The notes under the pieces were generated by a model. The model ran no database searches, was not told where the DNA came from, and was given only the letters and a program-made list of their open reading frames with translations. The position numbers and the translations under genes are program-made. From CAVZXS01 sp963779325 (GTDB lineage Bacteria; Bacteroidota; Bacteroidia; Chitinophagales; Chitinophagaceae), in assembly GCA_963779325.1 (NCBI GenBank), contig CAVZXS010000025.1, positions 248,001-312,000 on the forward strand: a DNA stretch of 64,000 nucleotides. The letters are read 5' to 3'. Shown piece after piece: positions 29,246 through 37,513 of this stretch; positions within the stretch are counted from its first letter, which is position 1; each line of letters begins with the position of its first letter.

Positions 29246-29871
29246 ATGCAAATAATAAAAAGTATTCAAAACAGGATTTATGAAATAAGAGGTGAAAGAG
29301 TTATGTTGGATTTTGACCTTGCCCAACTTTATGAAGCAGAAACGAAAGCGTTGAACCAGGCTGTAAAGAGAAATATCAAGCGGTTTCCACCTGACTTTAT
29401 GTTTCGGCTCACCCTTACTGAGTGGCAGGCTATCCGGCCACAATCTGTGACCGCATCGGAAAGCACAACTTCTTTAAGGTCACAATCTGTGACCTTAAAA
29501 AACAAGCGGGGTCAACACGCAAAATACTTGCCATACGCCTTTACCGAACAGGGCGTGGCCATGCTTAGCGGTGTTTTAAGCAGCGACAAGGCCATCAGCA
29601 TGCCCGCCCGGATGAATCCCCGCCGGAATGAATTCTTTCGGGCCGGGGTTCGGACGGGAACATCGCCATTATGCGGGCCTTTGTGGAAGTGAGAAAGGTT
29701 TTGCTAAAACAAACTGATTTAAAAGAACAACTGAAACAAATAAAAGAAAGATTGGGCGAACATGATGTACAGTTGAACCAGATATATGACGCGATGGAGA
29801 ATCTTCTGGATGAAAAAATAGCCCAAAAGAAATGGGAAGAGAGAGAAAGAATAGGATTTAAAAAATCTTAA
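29246..29871 (+). pseudogene. ORF6N/KilA-N-type DNA-binding protein gene split by palindromic insertion
   Basis: The first part (from ATG 29246; an in-frame TTG at 29228 is also possible) reads QNRIYEIRGERVMLDFDLAQLYE and LPYAFTEQGVAMLSGVLSSDKAI, the hallmarks of the ORF6N domain found in phage antirepressor-like and many Bacteroidota proteins. The expected continuation NIAIMRAFVEVRKVLL appears in a different frame from about 29659, ending with a charged coiled segment at 29871. Between the two lies a GC-rich imperfect palindrome at about 29603-29662 that has no counterpart in the family. The gene is therefore interrupted; a truncated product of about 148 residues with an aberrant tail could still be made. 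Confidence 0.75.
29603..29662. repeat. GC-rich palindromic insertion inside the ORF6N gene
   Basis: Imperfect palindrome centred on GAATTC (29630-29635); the 21 bases on each side match as an inverted repeat at about 17 positions, and CCCGCCCG / CGGACGGG form the outer ends. It breaks the reading frame of an otherwise normal ORF6N gene, so it looks like a small mobile palindrome (REP/MITE-like). Confidence 0.6.
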
Positions 29872-29949
29872 TGCGAAAGAAAACTTACAACTGTTCGCCG
29901 GTCTGTAACCGAACCGGAATATCCTTATCTTTAAGGATACGATTGTCAT

Positions 29950-32676
29950 ATGAATTTTTTGCGATCAAAAAAACTGATTTTAGTAGCAGCCCTTGTAATA
30001 CTTGTGGCGACCGTTACTTTTTTTGCATTTCCTAAATCAGCAATTGATTATAATACGCAGGTAAAACCCATCTTCAATAAAAAATGTATTGCCTGCCATG
30101 GTGGAGTAAAACAAAAAGCCGGCTTTAGTTTATTGTTCAGGGAAGAGGCGCTGGGCAATACGGAATCCGGCAAACCGGCTATTATCCCCGGCAAACCCGG
30201 TGAAAGCGAATTGATAAAAAGAATAACGGAAACTGATCCCGAAGAACGAATGCCTTATAAGCATGAGCCGCTTTCAAAAAAGGAGATAACTATTTTAAAG
30301 CAATGGATAAAACAGGGAGCTAAATGGGGCGAGCACTGGGCTTATGTGCCGGTAAAAAAAGAAGAAGTACCCGATTACAATAACAGCAGTATAAAAAATG
30401 ATATTGATCGGTTTGTTTATAAAAAAATAAAAGAAGAAAAATTATCTGCTTCCGGTGAAGCTGATAAACCAACGTTGCTCAGAAGAGTAAGTTTAGATAT
30501 TACGGGTTTGCCTCCATCCGAAACCGCGGCGAATAAATTTTTAAATGATAATTCGGATAAAGCATATGAAAATTTAGTAGATGATTTACTTGCTTCTCCT
30601 GCTTATGGAGAAAGATGGACATCGCTCTGGCTCGATCTTGCCCGCTATGGTGATACCAAAGGATATGAATCTGACCAGGCACGTACCATTTGGAAATACC
30701 GCGACTGGCTTATCAATGCTTTTAATGCGGACAAACCGTACAATGATTTTTTAACAGAACAATTGGCAGGCGATTTAATGCCCGATCCTGACGACACAAA
30801 ATATATTGCTACGGGTTTTCACAGGAATACGATGACCAATGATGAAGGCGGTACCGATAATGAAGAGTTTAGAACAGCCGCCGTAATAGACAGGGTAAAT
30901 ACTACCTGGAGTGCGATACTTGGCAGTACTTTTAATTGTGTGCAATGTCACAGTCATCCGTATGATCCCTTTAAGCATGAAGAGTATTATAAGTTTATGG
31001 CATTTTTTAATAATACAAGAGATGAGGATACTGAGGCGGATTATCCATTGCTTCGTCAATACAAGGGTAAAGACAGTGTAAGGTTTCATGCAATAACGGA
31101 ATGGCTGAAAAAGAATACAACAGAGAAAGAAGTGAAAGAGCAAAGACATTTCTTAAAAACATGGCAACCTGTAATCAATGTATTGCAGTGCGATGAATTT
31201 ACAAATGCTGCTATGACGGGTTGGCTGGTAGAAATAAGAAATTACGGTTCCTGCCGGTTAAAAAATGTTGCGTTGGATAACAGTACGCAGTTCACCGTCA
31301 GGTTTGTATCTATTCATAATACCGGTCAATTAGAAATATACTTAGACAGCCTGAATACAAAGCCTTATAAAATTATACCGGTATGGTCCACCGTGAAAGG
31401 TTGGGATTTTGCAACGGTAAACATTGATCCCGTACCCGGCAAACACAATTTGTATTTTAAATATATCAACTCTTCTATAAGTCCCCAACATCCAAATGGA
31501 ATTCTGATGGAATGGTTTCGGTTTAGTCAACCTTTTCCGGGCAAAGGGAAAACCGGTTATACAGAAGCAAAAATTTTATTTGACAGCCTGATGTATGCCA
31601 AACCGGAAACCACACCCGTGATGATTGAAAATAATAGCGGAATGACAAGGCCTACACATGTTTTTGAAAGAGGTAATTGGTTGGTAAAAGGTGATGAAGT
31701 TTTACCTGATGTACCGCATGTATTAAACCCCATGCCGGCGAATGCACCGAAGAACAGGTTGGGATTAGCTATGTGGTTAACGGACAAAAAAAATCCGTTG
31801 ACGGCGAGAACGATGGTGAATCGTTTGTGGGAACAATTGTTTGGTTACGGTTTGGCGGAAACGTTGGAAGATTTGGGAACACAAGGCATTCCGCCGACGC
31901 ATAAAGAATTACTCGATCATTTATCATGGAAGTTCATGAATGATTTTAACTGGAGCATAAAAAAAATGCTGAAAGAAATAGTTATGTCGGCTACTTACAG
32001 GCAGGATGCAAAAGTGAGCGACGAATTATTAAAGAAAGATCCGTATAATAAATTGTATGCAAGAGGTCCGAGGGTAAGATTGTCGGCCGAGCAATTAAGA
32101 GATCAGTCGTTGACGGTAAGTAATTTATTAAGTAAAAAAATGTATGGTGAAAGTGTAATGCCGTACCAGCCGGAAGGCATCTGGCTCTCTCCGTATAACG
32201 GGGCAGTTTGGAAAACAAGCAAGGGCGAAGACCAATACCGGAGAGCTGTTTATACTTATTGGAAACGCACCGCACCATATCCTTCTATGATTACATTTGA
32301 CGGCGGCAGCCGGGCGGTTTGCATTACCGGCAGAATAAGAACCAATACGCCTTTGCAGGCATTAACTACTTTGAATGATTCATCTTATCTTGTAATGGCA
32401 AGACATTTTGCTTACCGGATGAAAGAGTCGGGAGGAAAAGAAATCACCAAGCAGATTGAAAAGGGATATGAGACAATGATGTATAAACCTGTTTCTGAAA
32501 AAAGAATGGCTGCATTAATTGAATTATATAATAAAGCGATTGATAAATTTAAAAAAGACGAAGATGCCGCCTGCGAAATGGTTGGTGTAATGGATGAACA
32601 TAATAACCCGGAAACGGCGGCTTTGGTAGTGGTAGCTAATGCAATGTTGAATTTGGATGAGTGGGTGAATAAGTAA
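29950..32676 (+). CDS. PSD1-type cytochrome c protein (PSCyt1-DUF1549-CBM6-like-DUF1553)
   Basis: Large exported protein of the family best known from planctomycetes. The 908-residue protein has an N-terminal membrane/signal segment, a PSCyt1 haem domain with CIACHGG near residues 46-52, DUF1549 (IDRFVYKKIKEE then LLRRVSLDITGLPPSE near 150-180), a central beta-rich insert near 400-540 with CBM6-like features (HNLYFKYINSS, WFRFSQP), and DUF1553 (NPLTARTMVNRLWEQLFG near 625 onward). Function is not established; the haem suggests electron transfer coupled to a catabolic step. It pairs with the DUF1501 gene downstream, as in planctomycetes. Confidence 0.9.
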   Translation: MNFLRSKKLILVAALVILVATVTFFAFPKSAIDYNTQVKPIFNKKCIACHGGVKQKAGFSLLFREEALGNTESGKPAIIPGKPGESELIKRITETDPEERMPYKHEPLSKKEITILKQWIKQGAKWGEHWAYVPVKKEEVPDYNNSSIKNDIDRFVYKKIKEEKLSASGEADKPTLLRRVSLDITGLPPSETAANKFLNDNSDKAYENLVDDLLASPAYGERWTSLWLDLARYGDTKGYESDQARTIWKYRDWLINAFNADKPYNDFLTEQLAGDLMPDPDDTKYIATGFHRNTMTNDEGGTDNEEFRTAAVIDRVNTTWSAILGSTFNCVQCHSHPYDPFKHEEYYKFMAFFNNTRDEDTEADYPLLRQYKGKDSVRFHAITEWLKKNTTEKEVKEQRHFLKTWQPVINVLQCDEFTNAAMTGWLVEIRNYGSCRLKNVALDNSTQFTVRFVSIHNTGQLEIYLDSLNTKPYKIIPVWSTVKGWDFATVNIDPVPGKHNLYFKYINSSISPQHPNGILMEWFRFSQPFPGKGKTGYTEAKILFDSLMYAKPETTPVMIENNSGMTRPTHVFERGNWLVKGDEVLPDVPHVLNPMPANAPKNRLGLAMWLTDKKNPLTARTMVNRLWEQLFGYGLAETLEDLGTQGIPPTHKELLDHLSWKFMNDFNWSIKKMLKEIVMSATYRQDAKVSDELLKKDPYNKLYARGPRVRLSAEQLRDQSLTVSNLLSKKMYGESVMPYQPEGIWLSPYNGAVWKTSKGEDQYRRAVYTYWKRTAPYPSMITFDGGSRAVCITGRIRTNTPLQALTTLNDSSYLVMARHFAYRMKESGGKEITKQIEKGYETMMYKPVSEKRMAALIELYNKAIDKFKKDEDAACEMVGVMDEHNNPETAALVVVANAMLNLDEWVNK

Positions 32677-32684
32677 CGCCCACA

Positions 32685-33068
32685 CCTAAATCCCCTAAAG
32701 GGGACTTGACAAGGCAAAGGGCCAACTTATTTGGAGACTATCCATTTATCCGAAGGCCTGCCCGACTATGTCATTCGGGCGGGGATAAAATATTAATAGT
32801 TCTTGAATTATTTGATGATACTGTATTACTACGCTGAAGGCGTATAATATTAATAGCTCCGGGTGAAGCCCGGAGAGAGTAAGATTAAAAAGATTTTATT
32901 AGAGTCCTGAAAGGGTTCAATAATTTTTCTGAAAGAAAGTATTTGAATGGAAAAAGAATACTCAAGATGTGCTGAATAGAATTACAGAATTCCGCAAAGC
33001 TATTTCACAAATGCTCAGTAGCGGGACAGGTGTAAAAGAGTGCGACGCAACAAAAGTTTAATAGTAGT
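32685..33068. repeat. Composite intergenic repeat (copy 2) with TGAA-loop hairpins and 99-bp tail
   Basis: This 416-base gap has no gene. It opens with 23 bases identical to 1090-1112 and shares an ACTTATTTGGAGA block with copy 1. Then come hairpins that keep a TGAA loop while the stems differ: TACGC-TGAAG-GCGTA (32830-32844), CTCCGGG-TGAAG-CCCGGAG (32857-32875), GAGTCC-TGAAA-GGGTTC (32902-32918, with wobble pairs), separated by ATATTAATAG spacers. A GCCTGCCCG..CGGGCGGGG palindrome is embedded near 32755-32784. The tail 32970-33068 matches the reverse complement of 63731-63829 at 92 of 99 positions. Confidence 0.8.
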
Positions 33069-33092
33069 AAGGAAGATGACAACATAAAGAAA

Positions 33093-34604
33093 ATGACACA
33101 AAAAGAATTACATAATCAACGATTGCAGAAAGAAGCTGAGTTAATTGCTATGCAATATCATACCCGCCGGCATTTTATAAAAGAAAGTGCTATGGGAATT
33201 GGTGCATTGGCATTGGGATCGTTGTTGGGTAATTGCGGCAGGAGTTCATCATCATCTGCTGCAAACAATTTTTTTGATGCGGCTAACCCGTTGTCGCCTA
33301 AAGCACCAATGTTTCCCGGCAGAGCCAAATCAGTTATTTATTTACACATGGCAGGCGCACCATCGCAATTGGAATTGTTCAGTTACAAACCCGAGTTGGC
33401 AAAATTAGACGGACAAGATTGTCCGCCATCATTGCTTGAAGGAAAAAAATTCGCATTCATTCGCGGTGTTCCAAAGATGTTGGGCCCGCAGGCAAAATTT
33501 AAACAACACGGCCAAAGCGGTTTATGGTTGTCGGAAAACCTTCCGCATTTATCAACTGTTGCGGATGATATTGCCATGTTGCATGCTGTAACAACCGATC
33601 AGTTCAACCACGCACCTGCACAATTATTAATGCATACCGGTTCTCCAAGATTGGGCAGGCCGAGTATGGGATCATGGGTTACATACGGGTTGGGGTCGGA
33701 GAATAAAAATTTACCGGGGTTTGTGGTATTGACATCAGGCGGAAATAATCCGGATGCGGGCAAGAGTGTTTGGGGTAGTGGTTTTTTACCGGGCGTATAC
33801 CAGGGTGTACAATGCAGAAGTGAAGGCGATCCTGTATTATTTATAAAAGATCCGAAGGGTATGGACAGGGATTTACGCAAAGCTTCTATTGATGCCATTA
33901 ATAAAATTAACAGGGAACAATATGAAGAATATAAAGACCCTGATATTCTTTCACGCATTGCGCAATACGAGATGGCTTATAAGATGCAGATATCGGTGCC
34001 CGAGGTAATGAATATAAATGATGAACCCGATTATATTCACGAGATGTACGGAACAAAACCGGGCAAAGCGAGTTTTGCAAACAATGTATTGCTGGCAAGA
34101 AAATTAGTAGAGAAAGGAGTGCGGTTTGTACAGTTGTTTGATTGGGGTTGGGATACGCACGGCGATTCTTCGGAAAATGCGGTTGATATCGGTTTGGTAA
34201 ATAAATGCCGTAAGGTTGATAAAGCTATCACTGCATTATTGCTCGATTTAAAACAAAGAGGCTTGCTGGATGAAACATTAGTAGTGTGGGGCGCAGAGTT
34301 TGGCAGAACACCGATGCAGGAAAACAGGGATGGCAAACAAATGTCTTTTAAAGGAAGAGATCATCATGGAGAAGCGTTCAATATGTGGATGGCGGGCGGC
34401 GGAATAAAGGGCGGTGTTTCTTATGGTGAAACGGATGAGATTGGCTACAGTATTGTAAACGGAAAAGTAGAAGCATTCGATATACAGGCTACCATTCTTA
34501 ATCAATTGGGATTTGATCATGAGAAGTTTACATACGAATCGCAGGGGCGCCCTTTTAGATTAACCGATGTAAGCGGTAAAGTGATAACGGATATTATCGC
34601 ATAG
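33093..34604 (+). CDS. DUF1501 family exported protein
   Basis: Member of the DUF1501 (alkaline-phosphatase/sulfatase-like fold) family that almost always accompanies PSD1 proteins. The 503-residue protein has a Tat-type signal with TRRHFIKES near residues 24-32 and a possible lipobox in LLGNC. Conserved stretches include YLHMAGAPSQLELFSYKP, HGQSGLWLSENLPH and, near the C-terminus, WGAEFGRTPM and GRDHHGEAFNMW, which line the metal site in related folds. Enzymatic activity is unknown. Its promoter region lies within the repeat-filled gap upstream. Confidence 0.9.
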   Translation: MTQKELHNQRLQKEAELIAMQYHTRRHFIKESAMGIGALALGSLLGNCGRSSSSSAANNFFDAANPLSPKAPMFPGRAKSVIYLHMAGAPSQLELFSYKPELAKLDGQDCPPSLLEGKKFAFIRGVPKMLGPQAKFKQHGQSGLWLSENLPHLSTVADDIAMLHAVTTDQFNHAPAQLLMHTGSPRLGRPSMGSWVTYGLGSENKNLPGFVVLTSGGNNPDAGKSVWGSGFLPGVYQGVQCRSEGDPVLFIKDPKGMDRDLRKASIDAINKINREQYEEYKDPDILSRIAQYEMAYKMQISVPEVMNINDEPDYIHEMYGTKPGKASFANNVLLARKLVEKGVRFVQLFDWGWDTHGDSSENAVDIGLVNKCRKVDKAITALLLDLKQRGLLDETLVVWGAEFGRTPMQENRDGKQMSFKGRDHHGEAFNMWMAGGGIKGGVSYGETDEIGYSIVNGKVEAFDIQATILNQLGFDHEKFTYESQGRPFRLTDVSGKVITDIIA

Positions 34605-34605
34605 G

Positions 34606-34677
34606 AAAATAAAAAGTCAAAAGTAAAAAGATTTTAAATTACAGAGATTCTTTTTTTAAATTTTGACTTTTTATTTT
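34606..34677. repeat. Perfect 17-bp inverted repeat in the gap before the isomerase-like gene
   Basis: AAAATAAAAAGTCAAAA (34606-34622) is exactly complementary to TTTTGACTTTTTATTTT (34661-34677), with 38 bases between. It can act as a bidirectional terminator-like stem or be a small repeat element. Confidence 0.6.
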
Positions 34678-34691
34678 TTAATTTAATTGTT

Positions 34692-35615
34692 ATGAATCAC
34701 AACAGGCGGAAATTTATTAAAACATCGGCAGCCGGTTCAGCTGCTTTATTTTTATCATCTTTGGAAACTTTTGCTTTACCGCACAAACCTGCTTTTACTA
34801 TGGATAAAAATTATGAACTGCTTATTTTGGCTACTAACTGGGGTTATACAGGAAACTACGATAGTTTTTTTGCTAAAATAAAAACCGAAGGTTATGACGG
34901 AGCGGAGATTTGGTGCCCGGGTGATGAGAAAGAAAGAAATGAATTGCAGGCCGCGGCGCAGAAGTATGCTGTGAAATTGGGTTTGCTGTACGGAGCCGGC
35001 GATAAAGATCCAAAGAAAAACTTTGAGGAGTTTAAAAGAACAATGGAAGCGGCTGCGGCGTTAAAACCTATTTATATCAATTGCCATACAGCGAAGGATT
35101 TTTTTACACCCGAACAATTAAAACCCTTTTTTGAATTTACTTTTCAATTAGCGAAACAAAAAAATATTCCGATCTATCATGAAACGCACAGGGGCCGCGC
35201 ATTGTACTCGGCGCCGGTAACAAAGGGATTTATAGAAAAATTTCCTGACCTGAGAGTAACACTGGATATATCGCATTGGTGCAATGTGCACGAAAGTTTG
35301 CTGGAAGATCAAAAAGAAACAATAGACATGGTATTGGAAAGAACAGATCATATACATGCACGGATTGGCCACGCAGAAGGCCCCCAGGTAAATGACCCCC
35401 GTGCACCGGAGTGGGAGTATGCAGTAAAGCAACATTTTGATTGGTGGGATAAAGTAGTGGAAAGAAAAAAGAAGAACGGCGAACGAATGACTTTTCTTAC
35501 AGAGTTTGGCCCGCCGACTTATATGCCAACGCTTCCCTACACCCTGCAACCGGTAAGTGATCAATGGGCTATTAATGTATACATGATGCAGTTGTTGAGG
35601 AAAAGATACAGTTAA
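34692..35615 (+). CDS. Sugar phosphate isomerase/epimerase family protein with Tat signal
   Basis: TIM-barrel protein of the xylose isomerase-like family. The 307-residue protein begins NRRKFIKTSAAGSAALFLSS, a twin-arginine signal, so it is exported folded. Barrel residues expected to bind a metal are visible in IYHETHRGRALYS near residue 160, DISHWCNVHES near 194 and HARIGHAEGPQ near 220. In related clusters such enzymes act as 3-keto-sugar epimerases or hydrolases; that role here is inferred from the neighbouring dehydrogenase and DUF1080 genes. Confidence 0.88.
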   Translation: MNHNRRKFIKTSAAGSAALFLSSLETFALPHKPAFTMDKNYELLILATNWGYTGNYDSFFAKIKTEGYDGAEIWCPGDEKERNELQAAAQKYAVKLGLLYGAGDKDPKKNFEEFKRTMEAAAALKPIYINCHTAKDFFTPEQLKPFFEFTFQLAKQKNIPIYHETHRGRALYSAPVTKGFIEKFPDLRVTLDISHWCNVHESLLEDQKETIDMVLERTDHIHARIGHAEGPQVNDPRAPEWEYAVKQHFDWWDKVVERKKKNGERMTFLTEFGPPTYMPTLPYTLQPVSDQWAINVYMMQLLRKRYS

Positions 35616-35624
35616 ATAGCTATG

Positions 35625-36064
35625 AGCTTTTGGCTGTGAGCTACGAGGGTAAAAAACCAAACATTACATATGAGGAATTTTAAAGAATTGAAAATTTGGC
35701 AAAAGGGACTTGGTATCGCCATAGATTCATTTAAACTCTTAAGCACTTTTCCAAAAGAAGAAAAATATGGAATTTCATCACAAATAACAAGAGCAGCAGT
35801 TTCGATTTCTTCAAATATCGCAGAAGGAAGCAGCAGAAGCAGCGAAAAAGATTATAACAGGTTTATTGAGATTTCATTGGGTTCAACTTTTGAAATGGAA
35901 ACTCAGCTATTGATAGCAGGGGCATTAAATTACAGAGATAAAGAATTACTAAAGAAACTATTAACCGAAATAGACGAAGAACAAAAAATGCTGATGAGTT
36001 TCATGAAAAAACTTAATAAATAGAAATATAACTGCTCGCAGCTCGTAGCTCAAAGCACAAAGCT
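35625..36064. mobile_element. IVP cassette with terminal inverted repeats
   Basis: The 23 bases at 35625-35647 (ending GAGCTACGAG) match the reverse complement of 36042-36064 (starting CTCGTAGCTC) at 20 positions. Between them lies only the four-helix-bundle gene. The unit interrupts an otherwise tight run of catabolic genes and ends 5 bases before the next start codon, as expected for a small inserted cassette. Confidence 0.65.
35670..36023 (+). CDS. Four-helix bundle protein (23S rRNA intervening-sequence protein family)
   Basis: Small helical protein of the IVP/bAvd-like family, first described from intervening sequences in 23S rRNA genes and structurally akin to the Avd protein of diversity-generating retroelements. 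The 117-residue protein has the family pattern FKELKIWQKGLGIAIDSFKL at the N-terminus and ISSQITRAAVSISSNIAEGSSR near residues 35-56, followed by EMETQLLIAGALNY. No rRNA or reverse transcriptase is nearby, so this is a stand-alone copy in a cassette with inverted ends. Its molecular function is unknown. Confidence 0.9.
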   Translation: MRNFKELKIWQKGLGIAIDSFKLLSTFPKEEKYGISSQITRAAVSISSNIAEGSSRSSEKDYNRFIEISLGSTFEMETQLLIAGALNYRDKELLKKLLTEIDEEQKMLMSFMKKLNK

Positions 36065-36069
36065 TTTGT

Positions 36070-37467
36070 ATGGTAGAATTTATTGGAAGATTTCATCCTG
36101 TATTGGTACACTTGCCGATAGGTATATTGTTGCTGGCCGGGTTGTTTCAGTTTTTATCAAAAAAAGAAAAATACAAATCACTTGATGCCGCGGTTGGTAT
36201 TGCATTATTTTGGGGTATGCTGAGCGCTGTTGCTTCATGCGTCAGCGGATTTCTTTTGTCGAGGTCGGATGATTATGGTGAGTCATTGATCAGTAAGCAT
36301 CAATGGCTTGGTATTGCCGTAGCTGTTGTATCTGTGATTTCTTATTTTTTAAAAAAGAAAAACAATAAGTATGTAACCTTGGTAATGACACTGCTGAGTT
36401 TACTCATTATCATCACCGGGCACTTGGGCGGTTCCATTACACACGGGTCCGATTATCTTACTAAATTTTTTTCCGGGAGTGATAATGAAACGGCGAATAC
36501 AAAAAGAAAACCGGTTCCTGATGCGCAAGAAGCATTTATTTATGCAGATATCGTAAAACCGATATTGGAAACAAGATGTTACGGTTGTCACGGGCCCAAT
36601 AAGCAAAAAGGAAAACTGCGATTGGATGCACCGAATTTTATTTTAACGGGTGGAAAGGAAGGCCAAATAATTATTGCCGGTAAGCCGGATGAAAGCAATT
36701 TAGTAGAGAGAATTTTATTATCTAAAGAAAGTAAAGATCATATGCCGCCAATAGAGAAACCCCAATTGAGCAAGCAGGATTTGGACTTGCTGCACTGGTG
36801 GGTAAGTACCGGCGCCGATTTTACAAAAAAAGTAAAAGAACTTCCTCAAACCGCAAAGATAAAACCCGCACTGCTTGCTTTGCAAACAGGAGAAGTAAAA
36901 GAAGAAACGAAACTTTCAGATATTCCTGCACAGCCGGTTGAAAAAGCAGACGGAAAAATTATTCAGCAATTAACTGAAAGAGGCGTTGCTCTACTGCCCG
37001 TTGCGAAAAACAACAATTACCTCTCGGCGAATTTTGTCGCCGTTGATTCGGTGACTGAAAAAGATATGCAATTATTGTTGCAGCTTAAGAAACAGTTGAT
37101 TCGGCTGAAATTGGGTGATTCTGAAATAGCTGATCCGGATTTAAAAATTATTGCGGAACTTACAGCACTTACTGCTTTATTCGTTGAACGAACTGCGGTA
37201 ACTGATAACGGAATCCAATTCCTGAAAAATCTCTTACAACTCCAATATCTTAACTTATCCGGAACAAAAGTGACGGCAAAAGGATTAGAATCATTGAAAG
37301 ATTTAAAAAACCTCAGACAGGTTTATCTTTATCAAACGGCTGTGGTGGCAAGTGATTGGGGTTATCTTAAAAAAATATTTCCTAAAACGATCATTGATAC
37401 AGGAGGATATAAACTTCCCTTGTTGGAAAGCGATACTTCGGAATTGAAAGCAGCGAGACTTAAGTAG
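36070..37467 (+). CDS. Membrane-anchored cytochrome c with DUF2231-like helices and leucine-rich tail
   Basis: Inner-membrane protein that probably accepts electrons in the periplasm. The 465-residue protein starts with four hydrophobic helices (IGRFHPVLVHLPIGILLLAGLFQF-type start, DUF2231-like, residues 1-130), then a PSCyt1 haem domain with CYGCHGPNKQKGKLRLD near residue 170 and MPP as possible distal ligand region, and finally leucine-rich repeat-like sequence near 330-450 (LQYLNLSGTKVTAKGLESLKDL). The mixture is common in PSD1/DUF1501 clusters. It may link periplasmic sugar oxidation to the respiratory chain; this is inference. Confidence 0.87.
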   Translation: MVEFIGRFHPVLVHLPIGILLLAGLFQFLSKKEKYKSLDAAVGIALFWGMLSAVASCVSGFLLSRSDDYGESLISKHQWLGIAVAVVSVISYFLKKKNNKYVTLVMTLLSLLIIITGHLGGSITHGSDYLTKFFSGSDNETANTKRKPVPDAQEAFIYADIVKPILETRCYGCHGPNKQKGKLRLDAPNFILTGGKEGQIIIAGKPDESNLVERILLSKESKDHMPPIEKPQLSKQDLDLLHWWVSTGADFTKKVKELPQTAKIKPALLALQTGEVKEETKLSDIPAQPVEKADGKIIQQLTERGVALLPVAKNNNYLSANFVAVDSVTEKDMQLLLQLKKQLIRLKLGDSEIADPDLKIIAELTALTALFVERTAVTDNGIQFLKNLLQLQYLNLSGTKVTAKGLESLKDLKNLRQVYLYQTAVVASDWGYLKKIFPKTIIDTGGYKLPLLESDTSELKAARLK

Positions 37468-37513
37468 ATATTTAAAGTATTAAAATATTATTTTCATTTA
37501 TAAATTTTATAAT

